This document shows, piece after piece, positions 1 to 13,300 of a stretch of 64,000 nucleotides of DNA. The notes under the pieces are model-generated. The model had not been told where the DNA came from, did no database searches, and worked only from the letters and a program-made list of their open reading frames with translations. Position numbers and translations under genes: made by a program. The DNA lies in contig NZ_CP025407.1 of assembly GCF_002847285.1 (NCBI RefSeq), positions 7,815,001-7,879,000 of the forward strand. The letters run 5' to 3'. This stretch comes from Streptomyces sp. CMB-StM0423 (GTDB lineage Bacteria > Actinomycetota > Actinomycetes > Streptomycetales > Streptomycetaceae). How positions within the stretch are numbered: the first letter of the stretch is position 1; every line of letters starts with the position of its first letter.

Positions 1-1238
1 ACATCCTCTGGTCCGGCGGCGCCGAGGCCATCGAGGCGCTGCTCCCCGGCACCCTGGACCGGCTGCGCGCCGCCGGCGCCCACCGCATCGGCGTCAAGGA
101 GGACATGGTCCTCTACAGCGCCTACGGCTGGCAGCACCGCTTCCCCGGCTCCCACTACGCGCTCACCTGCAGCCGTCCCCTCCTCGACCAGACGGTCCGC
201 GAGGCCGCCCTGGACCACCCCGGCACCGAGGTGCTGACGAGGACCGAGGCGCACGGGCTGCTCGGCGACCGTACGCGCGTCACCGGCGTCCGCGTACGCA
301 CCTCGGACGGCGGCACGCGCGAACTGCCCGCCGACGTCGTCGTCGACGCCACCGGCCGCGGCTCCCGGCTGCGGCACTGGCTCACCGACCTCGGCCTGCC
401 GCCCGCCGCCGAGGAGAGCGTCGACACCGGACTCACCTACGCCACCCGCGTCTTCCGCGCCCCCGCAGGCGCCGCCGACTTCCCCGTCGTCAGCGTCTAC
501 GCCGACCACCGCACGGGGCAGCCCGGCCGCAACGGCCTGCTCCTGCCCATCGAGGACGGCCGCTGGATCATCACCCTCTCCGGCACCCGCGGCGGCGAGC
601 CGACGGCCGACGACGCGCGCTTCGCCGAGTTCGCCCGCAGCCTGCGCGACCCGATCATCGCCGACCTGGTCGACGCCGCGGAGCCGCTGACGCCGGTGCG
701 TACGACCCGCAGCACCCTCAACCGCCGCATGCACCTCGACCGCCTCGCCGACCGCCCGGAAGGGCTCGTCGCGCTCGGCGACTGCGTCGTGTCCCTCAAC
801 CCCATCCACGGCCACGGCATGAGTGTCGCCGCCCGGTCCGCCCGGGCCCTGGAGACCTGCCTGAGCCGCGCCGGCGGGCTGAAGCCCGGCCTGGCCCGTA
901 CGGCGCAGCAGGCCATCGCCGCCGCCGCAGACGCGCCGTGGCTGCTCTCCGCCTCGCAGGACCTGTGCTACCCCGACAACAAGGCCACGGTGAGCGACCC
1001 CCGCCTGACCACCCAGGCCGCGCAGCGGCAGGGGTTCGCCGACCTGGTCACCAGCGCGTCCCTGGTCAACGAGCGCGTCTGCGACGCCCTCACGGCCGTC
1101 ACCACGCTGACCGCACCGCTGGGCAGCCTGGAGACGCCCGAGTTCCTGGCGTCGATGCGGCAGCAGGCCCGGCCGCCGCTGACGGCGGCGCCGCTGAAGG
1201 ACGCGGAGGCGGCGGTGCTGCGGGCGGCGGCGAAGTAG
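1..1238 (+). CDS. Polyether epoxidase (FAD-dependent, Lsd18/MonCI family), 5'-truncated by window edge
   Basis: Flavin-dependent epoxidase expected to epoxidise a trisubstituted or disubstituted alkene of the full-length polyene before ring formation. The frame is open from position 3, so the ATG at 105 is internal and the true start lies outside the window; the N-terminal Rossmann GxGxxG is therefore not visible. What is visible fits the squalene-epoxidase-like polyether epoxidases: an LWSGGAEAIEALLPG segment at the start, GWQHRFPG, the DATGRGSRL motif near 340-370, and the FAD-binding GD motif (LGDCVVSLNPIHGHGMSVAA, about 775-840). The C-terminal third matches the family in length and character. 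It ends convergently with the PKS gene at 1333, separated by a strong hairpin. Only one epoxide is needed for the single tetrahydrofuran of tetronasin, which fits one epoxidase. A role as another flavin oxidoreductase is possible but less likely given the epoxide hydrolase at 52962. Confidence 0.85.
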   Translation, partial: ILWSGGAEAIEALLPGTLDRLRAAGAHRIGVKEDMVLYSAYGWQHRFPGSHYALTCSRPLLDQTVREAALDHPGTEVLTRTEAHGLLGDRTRVTGVRVRTSDGGTRELPADVVVDATGRGSRLRHWLTDLGLPPAAEESVDTGLTYATRVFRAPAGAADFPVVSVYADHRTGQPGRNGLLLPIEDGRWIITLSGTRGGEPTADDARFAEFARSLRDPIIADLVDAAEPLTPVRTTRSTLNRRMHLDRLADRPEGLVALGDCVVSLNPIHGHGMSVAARSARALETCLSRAGGLKPGLARTAQQAIAAAADAPWLLSASQDLCYPDNKATVSDPRLTTQAAQRQGFADLVTSASLVNERVCDALTAVTTLTAPLGSLETPEFLASMRQQARPPLTAAPLKDAEAAVLRAAAK

Positions 1239-1283
1239 CCCAAGCCCGCGGCGAGTAGGCCCCGGAGAAGAACAAAGCAGGAA

Positions 1284-1319
1284 GAGAACCGCCCGCCGCG
1301 ATCGCGGCGGGCGGTTCTC
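1284..1319. terminator. Bidirectional rho-independent-like terminator
   Basis: A perfect 17-bp inverted repeat (1284-1300 pairs with 1303-1319) with a 2-nt centre lies between the stop of the epoxidase (1238) and the stop of the convergent PKS gene (1333). It has no U-tract, as is usual in Streptomyces. It should end transcription from both sides. Confidence 0.85.
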
Positions 1320-1332
1320 CTTCACCTGCCTC

Positions 1333-4300
1333 TCACTGTCCGGGCGTCGAAGGTGCCTCGCTGCCGTCCGTACGGCCGAGCTGCCGGTCGATGAAGTCGA
1401 AGATCTCGTCCGCGGACGACTCCTGGATCTTGTTGCTCACGTCCTCGGCCGGGGCCGGGCGCGCGTCGTTCCAGTTCGACAGCAGCGTCTGCAGCCGCAG
1501 CGTGATCCGCGAACGGTCCGCCTCGTCCGCCGCGAGCTGCTTCAGCTCCAGCTCCAGCGCGTCCAGATCGGCGATCACCCGGCGCGACGCGCTGACCGCC
1601 TCCGGCATCAGGTCCGCCAGGATCCGGCCGGCCAGGGCGTCGGGGGTGGGGTGGTCGAAGATCAGGGTCGCGGGGAGGCGGAGTGCGGTGGTGGTGGTGA
1701 GCTGGTTGCGGAGCTGGACGGCGGTGAGGGAGTCGAAGCCCAGCTCCTTGAACGGGCGGTGCGGGTCGACGGTTTCGGCGGTGCCGTGGCCGAGGACCGC
1801 GGCGATGTTGCTCCGTACGACATCGAGGACCGCCTTGTGCCGCTGCTCCGGCTCGGGCAGCGCCGCGAGCTGCTCGGCCAGCGCGGTGCCGCCGGGCGCA
1901 CCTGCGGCCGGCGCCGCGGCGGTGCGGCGCGGGGCCGGCACGAGGCCGCGGAGGAGCGCGGGCAGGTGGGGCGCGGTGCGCAGGGTGCTCGGGTTGAGCG
2001 GCACGCACAGGTGGTGGGACGCGGAGGTGGTCAGCGCGACGTCGAGGAGGCGCAGCCCGTGCTCCGTGGTGAGCGGTGTGCCGGTGCGGGTCTGCTGGTG
2101 GGTGGTGAGGTGGCCGGTGAGGTCAGTGGTGTGCTTCCAGTAGCCCCAGGCGAGGCTGGTGGTGGGCTGCCCTTGCCGGGTGCGGTGGTGGGCGAGGGCG
2201 TCGAGGTAGGTGTTGGCGGCGGCGTAGTTGGCCTGGCCGGGGTTGCCGAGGGTGCCGGCTGCGGAGGAGTAGAGGACGAAGTGGGCGAGGTTCAGATCCT
2301 TGGTCGCCTGGTGGAGGTGGTACGCGGCGTCGACCTTGGGTGCCAGGACGGGGTGCAGGTCGTCTGCGGTGAGTTGGGTGAGGGTGGCGTCGTTGAGCGC
2401 CCCGGCGGTGTGGATGACGGCGGTGAGGGGGTGCTGCTCGTCGACGGAGTCGACGAGGGTGCGTACGGCGTCGGGGTCGGTGACGTCGTAGGCCGCGACG
2501 GTGACCTGGGCGCCGATCGCGGTGAGTTCGTCGCGGAGAGCGGTGGCGTTGGGGTGGTCGGGGCCGCTGCGTGAGGCCAGCAGGAGGTGGCGTACGCCGT
2601 GCTCGGTGATGAGGTGACGTGCCGTCAGGCTCGCGAGACCGCCGGTGCCGCCCGTGATGAGCACGGTGCCGTTCGGGTCGAGCGGCCGGGCTTCCTCCGC
2701 CGCGGCGTCGTCGGTGGAGCGGGTGAGGCGGGGGATGAGGACCGCGTTGTCCCGGAGGGCGAGTTGGGGTTCGCCCGTGGCCAGGGCGTCGGTGAGGTGG
2801 GGGACGTCGGCCGCCCGCGTCCCGGGCTCGATGCCGGTGGTGTCGGTGTCGGTGTCGATGAGGTGGATGCGGTCGGGCTGTTCGTTCTGGGCGGTACGGA
2901 CCAGGCCCCACAGCGGCGCGTGCGCGAGGTGGACGTCCTCCGCCGGGCCGGTGCCCACCGCGCGGTGGGTGAGGACGACGAGACGCCGGTCCGTCTCGTC
3001 GTTGTCGGCCAGCCAGCTCTGCAGGTGGGCGAGCAGCGCCTCGGTTGCGACGTGCGCCGCGGCCGGCGTGTCCTCGGCGGCCGGGACGGCGACGTACACG
3101 TCCACCCGGTCCGTATCCACCACCGCCGACTGACCGTCGGCGGCAGGGCTCCAGCCGAGGTGGAACAGGCTGTTGCGGGTGTCCTCGCTGCCACGGGCGC
3201 TGAGCGCCGCGGCGTCGATGGGCCGGGTGTTCAGCGCCGTGACCGTGGCCACCGGCGTGCCCGTCGTGTCCCACGCGCGCAGGGCGAGGTCGTGCCCGTG
3301 CTCGCCCGCGGGGGTGAGGGTGGCGCGTAGCCGGGTGGCGCCGGTGGCGTGGACCGACACGCCGCTCCACGCGAACGGCAGCCGGAGCTGCCCGTCCGCG
3401 CCGTCGTTGTGCGCCGCGAGGGGGTGCAGTGCGGCGTCGAGGAGCGCGGGGTGGAGGGCGTGGCCGGAGGCGTCGGCGCCCTGCGGGAGGGCGATCTCGG
3501 CGTGCAGGGTCCCGTCGGTCCCCTTCCAGGCCGCGGTCACGCCCTGGAAGACGGGGCCGTACTCGTAGCCCGCCGCGGCCAGCTCCGGGTAGAGCGCGCC
3601 GACGTCGAAGGGCTCCGCGTCCGCGGGCGGCCACTGGGTCAGCGGCTTGGCCTGGGCAGCCGGTTCGGGGGTGAGGGTGCCGGTGGCGTGGCAGGTCCAC
3701 GGCTCGGGCTCGACGTCGTCGGTGTGCGGGCGGGAGTGGACGGTGACCTGCCACCGGCCCGTCCCTGGTGTCCCGGCTCCGCCCTGCGGGGTGGCGGTGA
3801 CCTGGAGGTCGCGGGCGCCGGTCTCCTCCAGCACCAGCGGGGCCTGGAGCGTCAGCTCTTCGAGGTGGGTGGCGCCGGTCTGGTCGCCCGCGTACAGGGC
3901 GAGGTCGACCAGGCCGGTACCGGGCAGCAGCACTGTCCCGGTGACGGCGTGGTCGGCGAGCCACGGGTGGCTGCTCAGGCTGACGCGGCCGGTGAACACC
4001 GTGGTGCCCGCGCCGCCTTCGGTGCCGTTGGCGAGCTGGACCGCGGCGTGCAGCAGCGGGTGGGTCGTCGTGGCGAGGCCGAGGTCGGTGGCGCTCGCGA
4101 GCCGGGCCGGGGCGTTCAGCCAGTAGGGCTGGTGCTGGAAGGGGTAGGTGGGAAGGCCCGGCAGCGCGCTCGCCGCCTGCGGCAGGTGCGGGGTGAGGTC
4201 GATGGGGTGGTGGTGGGCGTGGAGGGTGGTGAGGGCCGTGAGGAAGCGGGCCTTGCCGCCGTTGTTGCGGATCAGAGTGGCGTGGTGGTGGGCGGCGGTG

Positions 4301-7300
4301 GGGTGCTGCTCGAACGTGTCCGCCAGGGCCGCGGTCATGACCGGGTGGGGGCTGGACTCGATGAGGGTGTAGTGGCCGTCGTCGAGGAGTTGTTCGAGGG
4401 TGGTGTGGAAGTGGACGGGGTGGCGGAGGTTGTTGAACCAGTACTCCGCGTCCAGGTCCCGGTCGAAGGCGAGCAGACTGCCGGTGTGGGTGGAGTAGAA
4501 CGGGATGGTCGGCGGCATCGGCTCGATGGCGGCGCGTTCGGCCAGGTCCGTGATGATCGTCTCGCGCAGATCCTCCACGTGGGGGGTGTGCGAGGCGTAG
4601 TCGACGGGGATCAGACGGGCGCGGATCTCCCGCTCCTGATAGGAGTTGACCAGATCCGTCAACGGCTGGGTCTCACCGGCGAGGATGGTGGTGTGAGGAC
4701 CGTTGATGGCGGCCACGTGGACACCCTCGGGCAGGTCCTGTAGTTCGTCTGCCGGCAGCGGGAGCGAGGCCATGGTGCCGGTGCCCGCGAGTCGGGTGAT
4801 GGCCTGCGCCCGGAGGGCCACCACGGCGACCGCGTCGGGCAGGGTCAGCGCCCCGGCGACGTACGCGGCGGCGATCTCGCCCTGCGAGTGGCCGATGACC
4901 GCGTCGGGCTCAACGCCGTGGTGGCGCAGGAGCTGCGCGATGCCGGTCATCACCGCGAACAGCGCGGGCTGCACGACATCCACACGGTCCAGCGCGTGTT
5001 CGTCCTCGCTGGCCAGGACCTCCAGGAGGTCCCAGTCGCACCAGCGTGACAGCTCGTCCCGGCACGCGCTCAGATGTGCGGCGAAGACCGGTTCCTCGGC
5101 GGCCAGTTCGTAGCCCATACGGGTCCACTGCGAACCCTGCCCCGGGAACACGAACGCGGTCTTCCCCGCGCCCACCGACCCGGGTCCCGTGACCAGTGCC
5201 GGATGCGCGGTACCCGTGGCGAGCGCGGTCAGCGCTCCACGCAACTCGTCGCGGTCGGCGGTGACGATGCCCGCGCGGTGCTCCATCTTCGCCCGGCCGC
5301 TCCACAGCCGTCCGGCCAGTGCACCCACCTCGATCTCGGGGTGCTGCTCCACGTACGCGGCAAGCTGCTCGGCGGCCTGCGCCAAAGCGCCCGGCGTACG
5401 GGCGGAGACCACCAGCGGAACCGGTGCCGCCCCCGACTCCGGCTCGGCCTCGGCCTCCGGCAGGGCCGGGGCCGCTTCCAGGATCAGGTGCGCGTTCGTG
5501 CCGCTCATGCCGAACGACGACACCGCCGCCCGCCGCGGCCCGCTCTCCTCCGTCCACGGGCGGGCCTCCGTCAGCAGCTCGATGTGGCCCGCGTCCCAGT
5601 CGACATGGCTGGTGGGCATGTCGACGTTGAGCGTCGGGGGCAGCACCCCGTGCCGCATGGCCTCGACCATCTTGATGACGCCGGCGACGCCCGCGGCCGC
5701 CTGGGTGTGGCCGATGTTGGACTTGATGGAGCCCAGCCACAGCGGATTCTCTTCGGAGTGCGCCTGGCCGTACGTCTCCAGCAGCGCCTGCGCCTCGATC
5801 GGGTCGCCCAGCGTCGTGCCCGTGCCGTGCGCCTCCACGGCGTGCACCTGGTCGCCGCTCAGCCCGGCGTTGGCGAGCGCCTGCTCGATGACGCGGCGCT
5901 GCGACGGGCCGTTGGGCGCGGTGAGGCCGTTGGACGCACCGTCCTGGTTGACGGCGGAGCCGCGGACGACGGCGAACACCTCGTGTCCGTTGCGCCGCGC
6001 GTCCGACAGCCGCTCGACCAGCACCAGGCCGACGCCCTCGCCCCAGCCCGTACCGTCCGCCGCGTCGGCGAATGGCTTGCAGCGGCCGTCGGCCGCCAGG
6101 CCGCGCTGCCGGGAGAAGACCTGGAAGGTGCCGGGGGTGGCCATGATGGTCGCGCCGCCGGCGAGGGCGAGGTCGCACTCGCCGTTGCGCAGCGCCTGCG
6201 CCGCGAGGTGCAGGGCGACCAGCGACGACGAGCAGGCCGTGTCCACCGTCATGGCCGGGCCCTCAAGACCGAAGGTGTACGCCACCCGGCCGGAGGCGAT
6301 GCTCGCGGAGCCGCCCGTGGCGAAGTAGCCCTCCAGGTGGTCCGGCGCGTCGTGCATGCGCATCAGGTAGTCCTGCGAGATGACGCCCGCGAACACGCCG
6401 GTGCTGCTGCCCTTGAGGCTGGTGGGATCGATGCCCGCCCGCTCGAACGCCTCCCAGGCGGTCTCCAGCAGCAGCCGCTGCTGGGGGTCGGTGGCCAGGG
6501 CCTCGCGGGGGTTCATGTGGAAGAAGTCCGCGTCGAACCGGCTGGCGTCGTACAGGAACGCGCCCTTGCGGGTGTACATCTTGCCCGGCGCGTCCGGGTC
6601 CGGGTCGTAGAGGTCGTCGAGATCCCAGCCGCGGTCGTCCGGCAGGTCGCCGATCGCCTCGACGCCCTCGGAGACGAGCCTCCACAGGTCCTCGGGCCGC
6701 CGCATCCCGCCGGGGTAGCGGCAGGCCATCGAGACGATCACGATCGGGTCGTCGTCGGCCACGGCCGCGACCTGCTTCGCCGCCCGCACCCGCGGCTGCT
6801 CGTCCAGCAGCTTGCCCCGCAGGAACGCCGACAGCTCGGTGAGCGTCGGGTGGTCGAAGACCAGCGTCGACGGGAGCTGGAGCGCGGTGGCGTTGGAGAG
6901 CCGGTTGCGCAGCTCGACGGCGGTGAGGGAGTCGAAGCCCAGCTCCTTGAACGGGCGTTGCGGGTCGATGGTCTCCGGGCGCGCGTGGCCGAGGACCGCC
7001 GCGACGTTGCTCCGGATCAGGTCCAGCACCAGCCGGTCCTGCTCGGCCTCGCCGAGCCCGGCCAGTTCCTCGGCCAGCCCCGAGCGCCGCACCGCGCTCG
7101 CGCCCGCGGCGGTCGCGCGGCGCGCGGTGGCCGGTACGAGGTCGCGGAGCAGCGCCGGCACCTTGGGCGCGCGGCGCAGGGCCGCAGGATCGATCGGCAT
7201 GCAGACCAGCGTCGACTCGGGCCGGTCACGGAGCGCGACGTCGAAGAGGCGCAGTCCGTGTTCCGTGGTGAGCGGCTTGCCGGTGCGGCCCTGCTGGTCG

Positions 7301-10300
7301 GCGCTGAGGTGGCCGGTGAGGCCGGTGGCCTGCTTCCAGTAGCCCCAGGCGAGGCTGGTCGTCGGCAGGCCGAGCCTGTTGCGGTGGTGGGCGAGGGCGT
7401 CGAGGTAGGTGTTGGCGGCGGCGTAGTTCGCCTGTCCTGGGTTGCCGAGGGTGCCGGCGGCGGAGGAGTAGACGACGAAGTGGGCCAGGGGCAGGTGCCG
7501 GGTCGCCTCGTGCAGGTGGTACGTGGCGTCGATCTTCGGCGCCAGGACCGGGTGGAGTTCGTCGGGGGTGAGCTGGGTCAGGACGGCGTCGTTGAGGGCC
7601 CCCGCGGTGTGGATGACGGCGGTCAGCGGGTGGTCGTCGCCGATGGAGCCGACGAGGGTGCGTACGGCCTCGGCGTCGGTGACGTCGCAGGCGGCGATGG
7701 TGATGTGGGCGCCGAGTTCGGTGAACTCCTCGCGGAGAGCGGAGGCGTTGGGGTGGTCGGGGCCGCTGCGGGAGGCCAGGAGGAGGTGGCGTACGCGGTG
7801 CTCGGTGATGAGGTGACGTGCCGTCAGGCCCGCGAGGACGCCGGTCCCGCCTGTGATGAGGACGGTGCCGTTCGGGTCGAGCGGCCGGGGGAGGGTCAGG
7901 ATCAGCTTGCCGGTGTGCCGGGCCTGGCTGAGGTGGCGTAGTGCCTGCGGGGTGTGCCGGATGTCGAACGAGGTGGTGGGCAGCGGCGTCAGGACACCCT
8001 CGGAGAACAGCTCGGTCAGGTGCGCCAGGATCTGCTGGATGCGGTCGGGGCCCGCCTCGATGAGGTCGAAGTTCCGGTACTCGGCGCCGTGTTCGGCCGC
8101 CACCGCCTGCGGGTCGCGGATGTCGGTCTTGCCCATCTCGATGAACCGGCCGCCGGGGCGTACGAGGCGCAGTGAGGCGTCGGTGAACTCGTGGGCGAGG
8201 GCGTTGAGGACGACATCCACGCCCTGGTCCGGGCCGTGGGCGCGGAAGTGCCCCTCGAAGTCCAGCGTGCGGCTGGACGCGATCTGCGTGTCGTCCAGAC
8301 CCTGGGCGTACAGCAGGTGCTGCTTGGCGGGGCTGGCGGTGGCGTAGACGTCGGCGCCGAAGTGGCGGGCGAGTTGGAGTGCTGCGGAGCCGACGCCGCC
8401 GGTGGCGGCGTGCAGCAGCAGCGACTCGCCGGACTCCAGCCGGCCCAGGTCCTTCAGCGCGAAGTACGCCGTCAGGAAGGCCACCGGAATCCCGGCCGCC
8501 TGGGTGGAGGACCACTCCGCCGGTACGGGCGTGAGCAGCCGGTGGTCGGTGATCGCCCGGCTGCCGGCGCCCTCGGGCATGAGACCCATGACGCGGTCGC
8601 CGACCGCCACGCCGGTGACGTCGGCGCCGACCTCGGTCACCACGCCCGCGCCCTCGCTGCCGAGGGGCGCCTGGCCCGGGTACATGCCCAGGGCGATGAG
8701 CGTGTCGCGGAAGTTCAGCCCGACCGCGTGCAGTTGCACGCGGACCTGGCTGCCGGTCAGCGGGGCGTCCCACTCGGGGGCGGGCCGGCAGGCGAGCGCC
8801 TCCAGCGTGCCGTCGCCGTCGCTCGCCAGCTTCCACGTGCCTTCCGGCAGGTCCAGCACGCCGCTCTCCGCGCCCGTCGCGCGGGCGAGGCGCGCGGTCA
8901 GCACCTGACCGCCGCGGACGGCGGTCTGGGGCTCGCCGGTGGCGAGGGCGTCGGCGAGGTGCGGGATGCCGGCGGCGCCGGCGTGCGGGTCGATGCCGGC
9001 GGCGTCGGTGTCCACGAGGTGGATGCGGTCGGGGTTCTCGTTCTGGGCGCTGCGGAGCAGGCCCCAGAGCGGGGCGTGGGCCAGGTGCACGTCCTCGGCC
9101 GGGTGGGTGGCGACGGCCCGGTGGGTGACGACGGCCAGCAGGCGGTCGGTCTCGTCGTTGGCGGCCAGCCAGTCCTGTACGTGGCCGAGCAGCGCCTCCG
9201 TCGCGACGTGCGCCGCGGCCGGGGTGCCGTCGCCCGCGGGCGCGGCGACGTACACGTCGTACCGGTCCAGCTCCGCGGGCTCGTCCTGCTCCGTCGCGGC
9301 AGGGCTCCAGGAGAGGTGGAAGAGGCTGTTGCGGGTCGCCGCGCCGGTGTCGGTGCCGCCGGTCAGCGCCGAGGCGTCGACGGCCCTGGTGTTGAGGGCG
9401 CCGATGGTGGCGACGGGTGCGCCCGTGGGGTCCCAGGCGCGGAGCGCGAGGTCGTGGCCCTGGTCGCCGGTGGGGGTGATCGTCGCGCGGAGGAGGGTGG
9501 CGCCGGTCGCGTGGACGGAGACACCGGTCCACGCGAACGGCAGCCGCAGTTGCGCCTCCGCCTCCCCTCCGTGCTTGGCGCCGCCCTGGGCCGCCAGCGG
9601 GTGGAGGGCCGCGTCGAGGAGGGCGGGGTGGATCGTGTGCCCGTCCGGGTCGGTGTCCTCGGGCAGGGCGATCTCGGCGTGCAGCGTGCCGTCGGGCTGC
9701 GCCCACGCCGCCGTGACGCCGCGGAAGGCGGGTCCGTACGCGTAGCCGCCCGCGGCCAGCCGGGGGTAGATCTCCGACACGTCGAGCGCCTGCGCACCCG
9801 TCGGCGGCCACTGGGTCAGCGGTTCGGCCGGGGCTGCCGGTTCGGCGGTGAGGGTGCCGGTGGCGTGGCAGGTCCACGGCTCGGGCTCGGCCTCGTCGTC
9901 GGCGTGGGGCCTGGAGTGGATCGTGACCTGCCAGCCGTCCGCGTCGGGCCGGGGTCCCGCGGTGACCTGGAGGTCGCGGGCGCCGGATTCCTGGAGCACC
10001 AGCGGGGCCTGGAGCGTCAGCTCTTCGAGGTGGGTGGCGCCGGTGTGGTCGCCGGCGTGCAGGGCGAGGTCGACCAGCGCGGTGCCGGGCAGCAGGACCG
10101 TACCGGCGACGGCGTGGTCCGCGAGCCACGGGTGGCTGCTCAGGCTGACGCGGCCGGTGAACACGACCGTGCCGGTGGCGCCGGTGCCGGTCTCGTCGGC
10201 GAGCGGGACGGCGGCGTGGAGCAGCGGGTGGGTGGTGGTGCCCAGGCCGAGGTCGGACGCGCTGGTGAGCTGGGCGGAGCCGTGAAGCCAGTAGCTCTCC

Positions 10301-13300
10301 CGCTGGAACGGGTACGTGGGCAGCTCGGGCACCTGGTCGGCGGGCTGATCGGTCCGCGGGAAGTGGGGGGCGAGGTCGATCGGGTGGTGGTGGGCGTGGA
10401 GGGCGGTGAGGGCCGTGAGGAAGCGGACCTTGGTGTCGTCGTTGCGGATGAGGGTGGCGTGGTGCCGGGCCGGGGTGGCGCGCTGTTCGAAGGTGTCGGC
10501 GAGCGCCGCGGTCATGACCGGGTGGGGGCTGGACTCGATGAGGGTGTGGTGACCGTCGTCGAGGAGTTGTTCGAGGGTGGTGTGGAAGTGGACGGGGTGG
10601 CGGAGGTTGTTGAACCAGTACTCCGCGTCGAGATCCTGGTCGAAGGTGAGGAGAGCCCCGGTGTGCGTGGAGTAGAAGGGGATGGTGGGTGCCATCGGCT
10701 CGATGGCGGCGCGTTCGGCCAGGTCCGTGATGATCGTCTCGCGCAGGTCCTCCACGTGCGGGGTGTGCGAGGCGTAGTCCACGGGGATCAGACGCGCCCG
10801 GATGTCCCGCTCCTGATAGGAGTTGACCAGATCAGTCAGCGGCTCGGTCTCACCCGCGAGGATCGTGGTGTGCGGACCGTTGATCGCAGCCACGTAGACG
10901 CCCTCGGGGAGGTCTTGGAGTTCGTCCTGCGGCAGCGGGAACGAGGCCATGGTGCCCGTGCCCGCGAGTCGGGTGATGGCCTGCGCCCGGAGAGCAACCA
11001 CGGCGATCGCGTCTGGCAGGGTCAGCGCCCCGGCGACGTACGCGGCGGCGATCTCGCCCTGCGAGTGGCCGATGACCGCGTCCGGCTCGACGCCGTGATG
11101 CCGTAGCAACTCGGCAATGCCCGTCATCACGGCGAACAGCGCCGGCTGGACGATGTCCACGCGGTCGAGGGCGTTTTCGTCCTCGCTGGCCAGGACGTCG
11201 AGCAGATCCCAGTCGCACCAGCGCGACAGCTCGTCCCGGCACGCGGCCAGATGCTCGGCGAACGCAGGCTCGTCCGCGGCGAGTTGATAACCCATACGGG
11301 TCCATTGCGAGCCCTGCCCCGGGAACACGAACGCGGTCTTGCCCGTATTGACCGCGCCGGGCCCGGTCACCAGCGCCGGGTGCGCGGCACCTGCGGCAAG
11401 GGCGGTCAGTGCCTCGCGCAGCTCGTCGCGGTCGGCGGTGACGATGCCGGCGCGGTGCTCCATCTTCGACCGGCCGGACCACAGCCGTCCGGCGAGTGCA
11501 CCCACCTCGATCTCGGGGTGCTGCTCCACGTACGCCGCAAGCTGCTCGGCGGACTGCGCCAGCGCGCCCGCCGTGCGGGCGGACACCACCACCGGCACCG
11601 GCGCCGTCTCCTCATCCGGAGCCGGCTCCGCCGACGGCGCGTCCGCCGCCGCGGTCTCCACCGGCGCCGCCTCCAGCACCACGTGCGCGTTCGTGCCGCT
11701 GATGCCGAACGAGGACACCGCCGCCCGGTACGGTTCGTCGTTCTCGGGCCACGGCGTCGACTCCGTGATCAGCGAGATGGTGCCGGAGCTCCAGTCGACG
11801 TGCTGGGACGGCTCGTTGACGTGGAGGGTGGGGGGCAGCATGCCGTGGCGCATGGCCTCGACCATCTTCATCACGCCCGCCACGCCCGCCGCGGCCTGGG
11901 TGTGGCCGATGTTGGACTTGATGGAGCCCAGCCACAGCGGCCGCTCGGCCGAGTGCTCGCGCCCGTACGTGGCGAGCAGCGCCTGCGCCTCGATCGGGTC
12001 GCCCAGCGCCGTGCCCGTGCCGTGCGCCTCCACGGCGTCCACCTGACCGGGCGTCAGCCCGGCGCTGGCGAGCGCCTGCTCGATGACGCGCTGCTGCGAC
12101 GGGCCGTTGGGCGCGGTGAGGCCGTTCGACGCGCCATCCTGGTTGATCGCCGAGCCCTTCAGCACCGCCAGCACCTGGTGACCGTGCCGCCGGGCGTCCG
12201 ACAGCCGCTCCAGCAGCACCAGGCCGACGCCCTCGCCCCAGCCCGTACCGTCCGCCGCGTCGGCGAACGCCTTGCACCGGCCGTCCACGGACAGCACGCG
12301 CTGCCGGGAGAACTCGATGAACGCACCCGGGCTCGACATGACCGTGACGCCGCCCGCGAGGGCGAGGTCGCACTCGCCGTTGCGCAGCGCCTGCGCCGCG
12401 AGGTGCAGGGCGACCAGCGACGACGAGCACGCGGTGTCGATCGTCACCGCCGGGCCTTCAAGACCGAAGGTGTACGCTACCCGGCCCGAGGCGACGCTTG
12501 CCGCGCTGCCGTTGCCGAGGTAGCCCTCGAAGCCCTCCGGGGCGTTCTGCATGAGCCGCGAGGCGTAGTCACCGTAGATCACACCGGCGTAGACCGCGGT
12601 GCTGCTGCCCCTGAGCGTGGCCGGGTCGATGCCCGCCCGCTCGAACGCCTCCCACGAGGTCTCCAGCAGCAGCCGCTGCTGCGGGTCCGTGGCCAGCGCC
12701 TCGCGGGGGTTCATGCGGAAGAAGTCGGCGTCGAACTCGTCGGCCTCGTGCAGGAACGTGCCGTAACTGGTGTAGCTCTTGCCCGTCGCCGCCGGGTCGG
12801 GGTCGAAGAGGTTCTCCAGGTCCCAGCCGCGGTTCGTCGGGAAGCCGGAGAGACCTTCGCGGCCCTCGGCGACGAGCTTCCACAGGTCGGCGGCGGAGCG
12901 CACCTCGCCGGGGAAGCGGCACGCCATCGACACGATGACGACGGGGTCGTCGGCGGTGTCGGCGCTCACGAGCTGCGGCGTCGCCGCGCGCGGCGCCGAC
13001 TCCAGCACCTCGGCGCCGATGTGGTCGGCGAGGACCTGCGCGGTCGGGTAGTCGAAGATCAGGGTTGCCGGCAGCCGCAGTCCGGTGGCGGCGTCGAGCC
13101 GGTTGCGCAGTTCGACCGCGGTGAGGGAGTCGAACCCGAGGTCGTTGAACGGCGCCTGCGCGTCCACGGCGGCGGCGTCGCCGTGCCCCAGGACGGCGGC
13201 GGCGTTGGTGCGCACGAGGTCGAGCAGCAGGCGCTGCTGCTCGGCGGCCGACAGCCCGGCGAGCTGCTGTGCGAGCCCCGAGACCTCGCTCGGCGCGGCG